64,000 bases of DNA from Annona cherimola (taxonomy: Eukaryota; Streptophyta; Magnoliopsida; Magnoliales; Annonaceae), in the NCBI GenBank assembly GCA_030490835.1, contig CM059975.1, forward strand, positions 58,209,174 to 58,273,173, read 5' to 3'. A model generated the notes under the pieces. It was not told the DNA's origin. It made no database searches and saw nothing but the letters and a program-made list of their open reading frames with translations. Below, one piece after another: positions 1 to 10,628 of the stretch; position 1 is the stretch's first letter, and each line of letters begins with the position of its first letter. The translations under genes were made by a program, and so were the position numbers.

Positions 1-1740
1 ACCGGTTCGGTTCTGACAACATTGTATGATAGTGGTAATGATGAGAAGTAAAAAAGATAAAGTTAAAAGAGATATATATTAAATGTATGAGTAATTATGT
101 AAAAATGATTAAAAAAATAGAGTAGTTAACTAATTATATAGGAAGAAATGAAGAAATAATTAAAAGTAAGATAAGTATGCAGAGTTAAAAATTTAAATTG
201 AAATTTTTTGTGTGTAAATAAACATCCCCTTAGCCGGGTGCTTAGAAATCACCGGCCCATGCTTTGTCCAGGCTTTGAAAGTTGGGCCTAGCAATTGAGA
301 TTGCTTGTGTGATTGTGAGGTTGGTCAGGCTTTCGTGACCTTAGTGTCAAAACTAGCTTAGGCTTGGAACCAAGCAATGGATATCACTGCTCTGAGCGAG
401 CTCGTTTGTTGACCTCTACACCGATACCTTGATCTATATCTTTAAGCCTTTCATGCACCAACAGGGGTGACTCTGACTTCCTTTCTAATTCCTTTTTCAC
501 CAGTTTATGACCTGCCAATCTCGATCTCGTTTTTGAAGATAGTCGGCCACATGCTCAAACGTTTTCAAAGGGGATTGGTGCGGCGCCGACGGAAGAAAAC
601 GATCAGGAGAAAACGGAAAAGGAGTCGTGCTCCCGATGTCTTGCACGTGCAAAATTGCAAGCACGTCACGGCTTCTTAGAAAATTGCATTCGTATGAACA
701 TTGTTTACCAGAATTTACAGGTGTACCACTACAGGGTTTATGCCGTTAACTACTACAATTTTTTAAATGACAAAAACGTCCATTTCTTTCTGGGTCAAAT
801 ATTTTAAAATTGTTGCAAAAGAAAAATATCTTATTATGTAATTTAATCTTCTATAAATACTAAATAATAAAAAGTAAAAAAATGATCAATTTAATTTTTA
901 TATTTGTATGATAAGTGTTGGCTGACCGGAGGACCCTTCAGCTCAAAGATACTCTCACTCACGGAGTAGAAACCTGAGCCTCCCCTTAAAAATAGAATTA
1001 GATAGATGTAGTGACATAACATTGACGTCTGATTATTTCTCACCCAAGGAAGGTCATTGACATTGTAGCCCTCAAGCAAAGCAACAACACCCAACATTCG
1101 TGTCACTATTGACATCCCAAGGGGGCTAAGTCAACTTAAGTCATCATAAGTCGTGCATGATAGGCCTTGTTCGACCATGAACAAACCAGACTCATCAGTT
1201 TAAAGAAGATTTGATAGGATCATTACAAATCTCTTTCTAATACTAAGCATGCACTACAACTACCTTAGTAGTATATTGAAGCAGTACTAAACCTCTTGAG
1301 AGAGGATTGAATGGACTTTTGAGAGGGGACTCTTGGAATATTGACTAGACCTTCCAAATGTTTACTCAAGCTAAGGAAGCTAAAGGAGCCTCTGAATTGT
1401 GTGATCAAATGACTTCAGGTAAAGATAGGGACTTGGACCTAATATTAAATGCAAAATCCTTTAGCAAGTATGTTGGAGCTAAAGCTAACTATGACCTTTG
1501 AATTTTAATAACTCTAAAAAAATAAGAGTTATCAATGCTCATTTTGCACTCATTTTGGATGCTAGCTTGAGAAACAATGCATAAATTTGCATAGAAGTTG
1601 CATCAAGTTGCATTAGTTTCATTTTTATGTAGTTTTAGAATTTATGCAGTTTTAGCAAAATTCACATCATTGAGGTTGTTTAATTGCATTCAATCATCTA
1701 TGTGCATATTTACTTGCTTTTATTCTTATTTGTAGGAAAA
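1..1740. other. Unclassified AT-rich intergenic stretch
   Basis: No reading frame here resembles a known protein family, and no RNA gene is visible. The base composition is uneven: 1-220 is very AT-rich, while 230-680 is more GC-rich and ends with a purine-rich part containing GGCGCCG (about 580-590). It also holds a small TGCACGTGCAAAATTGCAAG inverted-repeat-like stretch at about 641-660. Part of 1560-1740 reads like retrotransposon leader DNA (repeated TTGCAT and TTTATGCAGTTTTAG words), but I cannot place it in a family. Confidence 0.5.
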
Positions 1741-1829
1741 AGAAAGCATTTCTGTTAAAAAATCAAAGATTACTAGAAGGTGGGAGCAAGAGGAAATCAA
1801 AGAAAGCTGAATTTCAACAAATGTGTAAT

Positions 1830-1960
1830 GGAATTGGTGCTTCGGCGCCAATTAGCTGGCGCCTCAGCGCCAACAACCACTATACCAGAAGTTGCAGGAG
1901 AATTCCAAGTCGTAAAAACCTTCAAAGAGTTGGTGCTCCGATGCCACCCCATTCGTGTGA
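1830..1960. repeat. GGCGCC-rich palindromic patch
   Basis: Three copies of the word ATTGGTGC/GTTGGTGC are interleaved with CGGCGCCAATT and GGCGCCTCAGCGCC, giving several overlapping short hairpins in otherwise AT-rich DNA. The patch lies beside an LTR fragment and is probably part of a decayed gypsy LTR. That last point is inference from position only. Confidence 0.4.
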
Positions 1961-1990
1961 AAATCTTGCACGTGTTTCTCTCCATTTGCT

Positions 1991-2469
1991 GAGGTGATGA
2001 ATGGTTTGAGATTAAATTTGGACGGCTAGGTTCGTGTGAGCAGCTTAAACTATAAAGGACAGTTTGGATTTGTGGCCTGATCACGTTGAATGGCCCGCTA
2101 CCTGGGCAGCTTCACTTAGACGACTGAGATAAAGAGGCAGTTAGACATGATCTTTTTTTTTGGTGGGCCCCACCACTTGAATTTACAAATCTGTATAAAA
2201 AATAATTAGATTATTAATTAATCAAATCCATCAACTGGTTGTTAAAAAAATATTTCATGCCTAATTAAAGTTCATGGCAACAAATAAAATGAAATTTCAA
2301 GACAAAAGATTAAAAAAAATTATTTATATAACTTGAAATTAATATATAATACCCAATTGTTGCAAAATCACATTTTTAAAGCAAATTTCACATTATACTC
2401 AAATTATTACCCACCAAATTGGTACAAAAGGCTCACAAAATATATTATTAATTGTCTAATTATTAATCA
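1991..2469 (-). mobile_element. Truncated Athila/Tat-type LTR (same family as LTR A and LTR B)
   Basis: Read on the - strand this starts with TGATTAATAATTAGAC at 2469. It then follows the start of LTR A (59412-61986): words such as ACCAATTTGGTGGGTAAT, AAATTTGCTTTAAAA and TTGAAATTACATTTTA-like stretches occur in the same order. After GTGGGGCCCACC (about 2165) it passes into DNA with GGACGGCTAGG and GGACAGTTTGG, as in the GGACGGC-rich middle of LTR A. The remaining 3' part is missing or unrecognisable below about 1990. It is a solo or deleted LTR remnant. Confidence 0.7.
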
Positions 2470-2526
2470 ATTCACCCCTCCCCTCTTGGATTTTACCGTA
2501 AACTCTGGGCCGACAAAAATCATGAA

Positions 2527-3230
2527 GAGTAACGCCAAAGTTATAGACTTACTGTTCTGTGCACTCACAATAGCTAATCATGATAGTATGTCTTCTTACC
2601 AAATCGCCAATAAAATCTGGAACACTCTAACATCCATATATGATGTCACTTCTCAGGTCTAAGGGACTAGAAAAAATATATCATTAAGGAACTAAAAAGT
2701 TTCAAAATGCTGAAAATTGAAAACATATCTGAAATGATTGTAAGATTTTCTAAACTAACAATTGCCCTTAATGGTCTCGAAAAAGTTTTTTCTAAATCTG
2801 AACAAGTTATGAAGATTTTGCGTACCTGACTTGAATCATGGACCCAAAAATCATAGTTGTAGAAGTGGCTAAAGATCTCAACACCTTAAAGCTAGAAGAC
2901 TTGATTAGTTCATCGATGTCTCATGAGCTAATCAAGAAGAAGAATGAGTAACATTGACAGAAGAAGACTCTAGTACTCAAAGCAAGTCATCAAAGCTCAA
3001 ATGAGTGATCTACAACCTCAAAATGATGATAAAGAACTAGCATTCTTTACAAAAAAAATTCAAAAAAATTACAAGAAATGGAGAGAATTTCGGTTCTTCT
3101 AAGTCCTATAATGACAAAGCAAGAAGGAGAGAAAAAAAGAACCTACCAAATGTTTCAAATGTGGAGGAATGGCTACATGTAAGCCTAATATCCTACTCCG
3201 AACAAGCATAAGCTAAAATATAAACAAGAA
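2527..3230 (+). pseudogene. Ty1/copia gag relic
   Basis: Degenerate capsid (Gag) gene of a SIRE/Maximus-like copia retrotransposon. The first part is open and reads NAKVIDLLFCALTIANH then IANKIWNTLTSIYDVTSQV, matching the plant copia Gag (UBN2-type) pattern of a residue run ending in IW-TL---Y. Stops and frameshifts follow from 2660. Later pieces still show gag order: a segment corresponding to SLPKAWEPK-like residues near 2820-2850, then a LEDLI-SLMSHEL-like end near 2890-2930. A damaged zinc knuckle lies at 3151-3186 (C-F-K-C-G-G then C), where the histidine spacing is lost. No pol follows, because the copia LTR of opposite orientation begins at 3549. Non-functional. Confidence 0.75.
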
Positions 3231-3548
3231 AAGAAAGAAAGAAGTGGCTTAAGAAGATTACTGAAGTAAAGAGGAAGAGGAATGTTTGCAAATGAGGAAC
3301 CATCTTCTTCAAGTAGCTCATCAAGTAAAAATCAAGACATAGCAAACTATGCAAGGATATGATGCGTAGAGCGGATCGAAGGCAGCGACACAAATAACTT
3401 CTTTACAACCATCGAGAGAATTCAAGACACGATAGAAAGCAATATAATGAGCACTGACTAAACAAGTAATGGAGAGTATCTTCCAAACCTTTCCACTAAA
3501 TTTTGTAATTAATATGCTCATCATCAAGTGAATGTAGTAAGCGTGCAA
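3231..3548 (+). other. Probable gag tail / junction DNA
   Basis: Lysine- and glutamate-rich codons with a serine run (about 3300-3330, SSSSS-like in one frame) resemble the linker after the zinc knuckle in SIRE-like Gag. Stops interrupt every frame. The stretch ends at the LTR starting at 3549. Confidence 0.35.
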
Positions 3549-5161
3549 TGCTAAAAGTATTGGTCCCAAGAGGGGATGGGTGAATTGGATTCTTTAAAAT
3601 TTCTTTGGTGTTTAAAACTTTAACCACTTCTGAGTTTTGTCCCCTTGAATGAAAATGTGGAGATTAAATAGAGTAACTAAAATCGCACACAGAAGACACA
3701 AGTAATTATAATGGTTCAGGACAACCCTCCCTACTCCACTCTTCCAAGAACACACTTTATTGTGTCTTAGGTTCCACTATTTCAATAATAGTACAACTAG
3801 AGCCCTTGCTCTCTTCTAAATTATACCTCTTGGAGACCTTTACAATCATGACACAAGTAGATCACGATTTCCACTCCAACCGTAAATTACTTATCTTTGC
3901 TTGGCCTTTGTTTCTAACACCAAGCCAAGTAACAATACAATAAAATATTCAAAAAATGAAATCTATACATTACAAGTTATATAGAGCATATCAGCGCTTA
4001 AGTAGACTCAGAAAGATTGAAGAGGATGGAAGCTTGTAGCGATTTTCAATGAGAATATGAGCTACTCCTTGTAGAGCACTTAATACACACTTTAATGCTT
4101 GTGAAAAGAAAGGTGGAAGCTTATTACATGCTCTAGCTAATCCCCTTAACTCTTTTTGGCGTGCTTATATAGTTGTGGAATAATATTGGACATTGGGGGG
4201 TAGATGGCGCACATTAAATGTGTCAACGTTCAAATTTTTCTAACTGTTACAGTGCAGGTCACGGCGGAAGTCGACTTCAGGTGCAAGTTTATCAAATTCA
4301 CAGACTTGAGTCGAGTTCGGGTGCGACTTCGATCGTGTCGTTTCCTTCTTCTGAGCTTTTATTTAGATTTCATGCTTTTCGAGTTCCATCTTTGGTCAAC
4401 TTGGTCACTTACTTGACCCAAGTCACAAGTAAAGTCGACTTCGTGTGTGACTTCACATGTAACCGAACTGGTTAGTAGAATATGCAACCCTTTAGTCAAC
4501 TTGATCCTAGAACCTGATCTAAGTCGCTAGCGAAGTTGACTTGGGTATGCAACTTCGCTCGTAGTTTGAATTCTTGAACTTCATAAATATGTTCCTTTGG
4601 CTTTGATATTCCAATTCCTTTAGTTGAGTCAACTTGGCCTTAAACTCTGTCCAAGTCGCAAGTAGAGTCAACCTCGGTGTGCGACTTCATTTTCAGTACT
4701 CAATTTTGGAATTCGGCTTTAGAGCTTTAGAATCTTAAGTCGGATATTAGAGTCGACTTGGTCTTTGACTTCGCTTAAGTCGTAAGGTGGAGTCAACTTG
4801 GGGTGTAACTTCACCTGCTCCAAATAAAGTCAGTTAAAACATGTAAGCCTGAAGTCGACTTAACTATCGACTTCACCTAAGTCGCAGTCTGAGTCAAGTT
4901 AGGTTTACGACTTGACCTGTTTGCACTATAGACCTTGAGCTCTTTCATCCTAAGTTGCATCTTGAGGTTGACTTTATTATAGACTTGGCCCAAGTCCATT
5001 GCCTACATCAACTTAGCTATGAAACTTGGCCTATTTTGCTTTAGTATTTGAAAATTCCGTCTTGGAATAATTACACCAAATGTATTAGTACCCTTTACAC
5101 TCAAAATTGGATTATTAATCATAAAACATAGATTTCTCTTATTTTTCTAATTGAGTTCACA
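3549..5161 (-). mobile_element. SIRE-like copia LTR
   Basis: On the - strand the LTR begins TGTGAACTCAATTAG at 5161, immediately after a polypurine tract (AGAGAGGGAGATTAT). It ends near GGGACCAATACTTTTAGCA at 3549. A GGGACCAA end and a GGGAGATT polypurine tract next to GTCAATCATCAAA are typical of SIRE/Maximus-lineage copia elements. The start is well supported by the tract; the exact far end is a best guess from the terminal CA. It is the 3' LTR of the - strand copia relic at 5640-9288. The length of about 1.6 kb is normal for the lineage. Confidence 0.7.
4255..5040. repeat. Degenerate array built on the palindrome AAGTCGACTT
   Basis: About eight imperfect units, roughly 80-110 bp apart, each pair the phrases (A/G)AGTCGACTT-(C/G)G-GTG and a later -GACTTCAC/GACTTCGC, with TAAGTCGCAAGT-like connectors. 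The core is a perfect 10-bp palindrome containing SalI-like GTCGAC. Many units have decayed to GTCAACTT. Related phrases recur at 7320-7420 in the same element, outside the LTR. Confidence 0.7.
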
Positions 5162-5190
5162 ATAATCTCCCTCTCTTTGATGATTGACAA
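5162..5190 (-). other. Copia polypurine tract (3' priming site)
   Basis: The - strand reads CATCAAAGAGAGGGAGATTAT directly before the LTR start TGTGAAC. This tract primes plus-strand DNA synthesis in LTR retrotransposons. Confidence 0.7.
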
Positions 5191-5497
5191 AATAAGTTTG
5201 ATATTAACCTTTCTCTTTTTGTTTAACAATTATAACTTGACATGGACTGTAATTAGTAAAATGACTTTGATAATTTTCAACAACCATATGACATTTCAAC
5301 ATTGTTTCAAACACATCAAACTCCAAGTGAATATAATTCATGGTTGACAAGCATGTATTACATAACAAGGATAAAGTATTTTGTTTCATTCATTTTTTAC
5401 TATAATTTTGCAATTTCATTTCAAGTTTCATAAAATTCCATAAAGAAGTCAAAAAAAATTCCTAAATATAAACTACCTACCAACCCATGTACGATCT

Positions 5498-5545
5498 TTC
5501 AAAAAATCTCCCTCTCTCTCTCTCTCCTCCTTTTGCCAAACATCA
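5498..5545 (-). other. Second purine-rich tract / CT microsatellite
   Basis: A CTCTCTCT run (- strand AGGAGGAGAGAGAGAG then GGGAGATTTTTTG), preceded by GATGTTTGGCAAAA. It looks like a duplicate of the polypurine tract 340 bp away. It may be an upstream priming tract or simply a microsatellite grown from one. Confidence 0.45.
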
Positions 5546-5639
5546 AAAGGAAAACAAAAGAAGTTTGAGTGCCATTTGAGATTTATGAAATAAGAAAGAT
5601 GAGATGGAATTGGACTCTTGGACTGGGGGAACAGCTAGA

Positions 5640-7150
5640 AGGGAAGATGCAGAGTCATAAATTGATGTAGAATCATATGGAGTGAACATAGGATTGGATT
5701 CATCTTGGATAGTAAGTTCTACAATGACGGATTCTCCCTAATAAGGATCAAAACCTGGTAGATTGGGAATGAGTTGACTCTGCCTACTTCCCGATGTAAG
5801 GTGGTATTTGATTCTTGTTATCTCACTTCCAAGAAATGCTTGTTTCTCATGCATCTGGGTCATAGAATAGTTTAGGGTTCCCAATCATGGGTGATCCTAG
5901 ACTCTAAGCCTTGGAATAGTGTGCAGATTTCAGAAATATCAAAGGATGAGGCTTGGGTATGTCTAGGGTGAGCATGAAAAGTTTGATGCATTGGACATGG
6001 GAGTGCAGGTCTAAGTGATGCAAGAGTGGCATGAAACTCCCCCTCAATTGGAGCTTCTCCAACATGCTCTTCTTCTTAGGGTTCACCACCCATTTTAACT
6101 AGGAGCTGGGCTTGCCTAAAAGCCTCTATATCATTTTTCATTCTTTGAAGTAGAGCCTCATTGATTGCATTTATTGGCTTTAATACTTCAAACAGTTACC
6201 CTTCCAAATCAATTCCAAAATGCTCCATTATCATTGTGATCCATGCTCCATAGGGAAAAACTCCTCTTAGATTTTCCTTCCTTACAATGTGGGCATCATG
6301 AGTAGCTTAGGAAGTGAGATGTGGCTGTAATTCACAAACTGCCAAATGAAGAATGCCTCATTAAGGTTAATTGTGTTTCTTCCTCCACCACTAGGGAGAA
6401 TGCAGTGGGCTACCAATAACCGTATAACTTTCATCCTTGGAAGCATATCCATGTAGTGTAGGAATTTATGCCCTTCTCTATACTTGTTGCTTTGTGTCAA
6501 TTCATTATAGATCATGGGCAATGTGAGTTCCTTTGGCATTCTATATTTATTATGAGGTACCTGTAGAATTTCACCAATAACCTGAGCTGCCTCTACTCTG
6601 TTATTTCCAAGTCTAATCGAAGTGTCTTAGACATAGGTTGAAAAGTTGTCTTAACTCTAAAGGTAATAGAATTGTTGGGTCAAATTAGGTTACATCCGAC
6701 AATCCTCTTCGAAAAGCCACGTCCAACCTTGGAAGTCTAGTAGTTCCCCTAGCCCAAACTCATATTCTCTCAAAAATTCAAAGTCTATAATCTTAGGAAG
6801 AAATATTTTTCTCTCATAAAAATGGCTATAAAATCTCCGGTATTGTTGAGGTGTCATGAAGTAGTCTACCGACATCTTTCTAACTTGTGCCTTAGGTGTA
6901 AGTGTTCCCCTCTTTCTAACCGGGTTTTCTTCTCTACTAGATTCTAACGTTTCTTCGTGAGGAATGGATGTGGAGGGATTACCTTCTCTAAACTAGACTT
7001 TACATCCAACAGATTTTATAGCCTCGTCCTGGGGATGCTCGGAGAGTATCCTTTGACACTATTACACCTCCTCCCGTGTGTTGGAAGGTGACGGATGGAG
7101 AACTGGAAGTTTATTAGGCTTTAAAATGGATTTTGGGTGCCATGGGAATG
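5640..7150 (-). pseudogene. Broken accessory ORF of a SIRE-like copia element (plant transposon-type domain)
   Basis: Downstream of pol and upstream of the 3' LTR, where SIRE-type elements carry an extra (env-like) ORF. The - strand reads, in order, FMTPQQYRRFYSHFYERKIF, LPKIIDFEFLREYEFGLGEL and LDFQGWTWLF (6690-6875). After a frameshift in 6540-6690 comes FLHYMDMLPRMKVIRLLVAH and LPSGGGRNTINLNEAFFIWQ (6282-6539), then a continuation resembling GVFPYGAWITMIMEHFGIDL to about 5900. These phrases match the 'putative plant transposon protein' domain that is widespread in plant retroelement ORFs. The role of that protein in the element is unknown. At least two frameshifts and several stops make it non-functional. 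Family assignment is from memory of the motif; the env-like label is positional inference. Confidence 0.6.
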
Positions 7151-7779
7151 AGAATGATGAGATAAGAATGGATTTTCAAAGTGATTCAGGAAGTTCAAGA
7201 GAAATTTTGAGATTGGTGGTGGGTTTCCTCTAGGATTTTTTGAGCTTGAAGGAGGGAAAATGAGAGAAATAGTGAGTAGTGGGTTTGGCGCATAATAAGG
7301 CAGTCGAATTGCTACCCGTGTAAGATTGACTCCAAACCCTAAGTCGGGTTCAAAGTCGACTTTGATGAAGTCAATTTGGGCTGAGTAGAGTCAACTTGAC
7401 TCCACTGACCCAAGTGAAAATGCAGTTTCTACTCTACCCCTTTCTTTGAAGACATATCAATGAGTATTTGAAGATATATTATCATTACAAACAATATATT
7501 TCAATGAATTTATATTAAACAACCAATTTCTTTCCAATTTTAAGCTTTAATATCTGTCATTCCCATTTCTTTTTAAATTTTAGAAAATAATTCTATATTT
7601 AATGATTTAGCAAAGATACCTGCAATTTGATAATTAGTTTTAACATATTCCAAACAAATGTTCTCTAATGAAATGATTTCTAACATCTATGTGTTTAGTT
7701 CTATAGTGTAATACAAGATTCTTTGTTAGACAAATGTGTATAACTCTATGTTCTATGTCGTAATCCCTTAATTAGTGTC
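7151..7779 (-). other. Spacer between copia pol and accessory ORF
   Basis: No conserved coding signal. 7310-7430 contains more GTCGACTT/GTCAACTT phrases like those of the LTR array at 4255-5040. 7440-7780 is AT-rich and holds decayed end-of-RNase-H codons (around 7740-7780). Confidence 0.4.
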
Positions 7780-9288
7780 TCATCTATAGTAATTGGGCAC
7801 AATAACTACTGGCGGAAATATACTCCACTTCTGCGGTAGGTAGAGCAACACTAGTTTCTTTTTTTTTCTTGAAAACCATAAAACTATCACACTTCCAAGG
7901 AATTGACAAGTTCTAATAGTGATTTTTCTATCTACTTTATAACCAGCAAAATCTGTATCCAAATATTCAATCAAATCAAATATTGAGCCTTTGGGAAGCC
8001 ATAGACTTAAGTTGATTGTATCAATCAAATATTTAAAAATTATTTTTACAACTGTCATGTAAGATTCCTTAGGATTTAATTGAAATCTAGAAAACACATA
8101 AACTAAATAATATATCCGGTCTGGAAGTAGTTAGATATAGCGATGATCCTATAATGCTTCTATATAATCATTAATCTACTTATTTTCCTTTTTCGTCTTT
8201 ATCCATTTTGAATATAGAGCTCATGGGTGTGCTTGCTCCTTTACTATTTTACATTCTAAACTTCTTGAGCATTTCTTTAATGTATTTAGACTGATTTATG
8301 AAAATTTCTTCACTTTGTTGCTTGATTTGCTGTCCAGGAAAGAAATTAAGTTCACCCATCATGCTCAAATTCATTCTGCATTGACTTCGAGAATTCTTGA
8401 TATAAAAGTTCATTAGTATCACCAAACACTATATCATCTACGTCAATTTGAATAATTAAAATATCTCTTTCCTTGTATTTAATAAATAAGGTAGTGTCAA
8501 GTTTACCTCTTTAAAAATTATGATCAATCAAAAATTAGCTAAGCCTTTCATATTAAGCTCTAGGAGCTTGTTACAATTCATACAAGGCTTTGGTTAGTTT
8601 GTACACATATTTGGATTGATCATTTTCTCAAAGCCTGGAGGTTGTTCAACATATACCTCTTCGTTAAGATAACCATTCAAAAATACACTTTTAAGATCCA
8701 TTTGAAACAATTTAAAGCTCATATGTGATGCAAAAGCTAGTAGTATGCATATGACTTTCAATCTAGCTATGATGGCATATAATTCTTCAAAATAAATTTC
8801 TTCTTCTTAAGAATACCCTTTAGCTATAATTGTTGCTTTGTTTCTTACTATTAGTCCACTTTTATCTAGTTTGTTTCTAAACACCCATTTGGTACCAATT
8901 ATCGTGCAATCCTTTGGTCTAGAAATGAGTTATCATACTCTGTTCCCTTCAAATTGATTGAGCTCTTCTTACATTGCAATTATCCAATTTTCATCATTAA
9001 GAGTTTAATCAATTGTATCTACTTTTATTTTTGATACGAAGATAAAATACCACATATACATTTTGTCTAGAACTTCTAGTTTTCACACCATCATATATGT
9101 CTCCTATAATTTGCTCAATTGGTTGGTCACTTTTAAATTTCAAGTCTTTGGGGGTTTATAAAGAACATTGCCTTCACTTACCACTTGATTTGCATCTTGA
9201 TCCTGCTTAAGCTCTTCTCCCCCTTATTTTCTCACTTGTAGCTTCTCAAAATCTTTTGATAAGTTTTCTGCATCACTAACTCATCCTC
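7780..9288 (-). pseudogene. Ty1/copia pol relic: connector, reverse transcriptase and RNase H
   Basis: Reverse transcriptase copies element RNA into DNA and RNase H removes the RNA. Reading down the - strand: 9288-9000 shows the KTRSS linker (GVKTRSSRQNVYV). Then comes DENWIIAM-EELNQFEGN (about 9000-8940), IIGTKWVFRNKLDKSG (about 8870), KLFQMDLKSVFLNGYLNEEV with YVEQPPGFEK (about 8710-8630), QAPRA-YERLS, and the catalytic IDVDDIVFGDTN (about 8440). MMGELNFFPGQQIKQQ and KSYIKEMLKKFRM-like codons follow. The final open piece (7780-8097) reads SRFQLNPKESYMTVVKIIFK then FDLIEYLDTDFAGYKVDRK, the start of RNase H. Stops and frameshifts occur throughout. The upstream half (gag, protease, integrase) is absent because the Athila-like LTR begins at 9289. 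Confidence 0.85.
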
Positions 9289-10590
9289 TGCTATTTTCTT
9301 ACCACAAGTGTAGGGGTTGTAGATTGCAGTATATAAATATCATTCCCATATAGAATTCGGGACTTAAAACATTACTTTTAAAACATTTTCATGAATAGCT
9401 GTGAGAGAGTAAAGTTAAGTAAAGTGAAATAAAGAGAAAATAGGAAATAGGAAACAGAGTTTAGAGTGTTAAGCAAAGGGGTAAAAATTAAGAGAAGAGT
9501 ATCTAGGATTTTAGGATTTCACATGAAATAACTACAACAGATACGTGATATGACTTATTTAATCTAGATATTAATTATTAAAGAAGAACTATTCCTATTT
9601 TATCCTTGCATCTTTTGTCGAAACCTATAAGGAGTACCTTAAACTTCTTAATCATCTATATTCATGGAATTAAGTTAATTAAAATCCATTAAGTTCTGTA
9701 AAATTTCATGGATTTCCTCAAGGTCATCATGCTTATTTTCATGGTTTTAGATTTCTAAGTTTAATATCTTGATTATTGTATATTAGATTTTAACCTTTCA
9801 CTTTTATCACCTAATATATGGAATCATGTCGCAGTGCGGACCCATGCACAAGTAAGCATTAAGATCACAAGATATTAAATTAATAACTAATATCCATCAT
9901 AAATAAATCATAAACCATAATACGCGCTATGTTGTATACATACTACATCCTAAATCCTAGATTAAGGGCTTAGCTAAGCACGCTCAAAACAAAATTTGAA
10001 CATAAAATAATATTATATATAGAATTCATCTTAAATAAGCAATTAAATCAGAAACGAAAGGAGAAAAGAAAATTTATTGATTAGAAGCTTTAATGGTGTC
10101 TTGAATGCTCCAAACAACTCACTATCTCGCTCCTTACCTTTTCTAGCTCTTGGACCTCAAATCCTGGCTGAAGCCACATTCCGAGATACCTTAAGATGTT
10201 CCTAGGAGTGGTTTATAGTTTTAGGTGGAGGATTTGCGCACAGAGTCCGCTACTTACTAGATTTGCATATCCCCGATCCTCATGGTTCAAACCATGTGGC
10301 CTTCTAGAGTGCACAAACCGATGCGCAATTTGGATGAGTTTCTTCTTGCTTCCTTCGCTTCTACTTGAATCTTCCTCCTATGGGTTTGGGCCTTAGACAT
10401 TGGTACTTGCTAATTTAGTCATGATTTGCACTAAAATTGCACATCTTTCCTTGTTTTTTCCAACTTGCATCAAATAGTGAGTGTTCTTTAAAACAAAGCT
10501 TAATCAAAGAATATTTGAATTAAATAGTCTTAATTAATTGAATTTTTATCTAGCTATGATCCAAAATGAATATATGAAATTGAGCTAACA
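9289..10590 (-). mobile_element. 3' LTR of an Athila/Tat-like gypsy element
   Basis: On the - strand it begins TGTTAGCTCAATTTC at 10590, right after the tract GTGTGGGGAAAT. It ends CACTTGTGGTAAGAAAATAGCA at 9289. Its body is a diverged relative of LTR A/B: the blocks AAGTTTAATATCTTGATTAT, CCTAATATATGGAATCATG and ATCACAAGATATTAAATTAA occur in the same order. AATAAA (- strand, 10073-10078) is a likely polyadenylation signal. A palindrome CATGGTTCAAACCATG lies at 10281-10296. It interrupts the copia pol relic, so it arrived later. At about 1.3 kb it is half the length of LTR A. Confidence 0.8.
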
Positions 10591-10628
10591 ATTTCCCCAC
10601 ACCTGAACTTTTGCTTGTTCTCAAGCAA
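10591..10628 (-). other. Polypurine tract with GAGAACAAGC motif
   Basis: The - strand reads TTGCTTGAGAACAAGCAAAA then GTTCAGGTGTGGGGAAAT, directly abutting the LTR. TTGCTTGAGGACAAGCAA followed by GTGTGGGG is a recurrent 3' motif of plant Athila/Tat gypsy elements. The same motif stands at 61988-62026. Confidence 0.75.
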
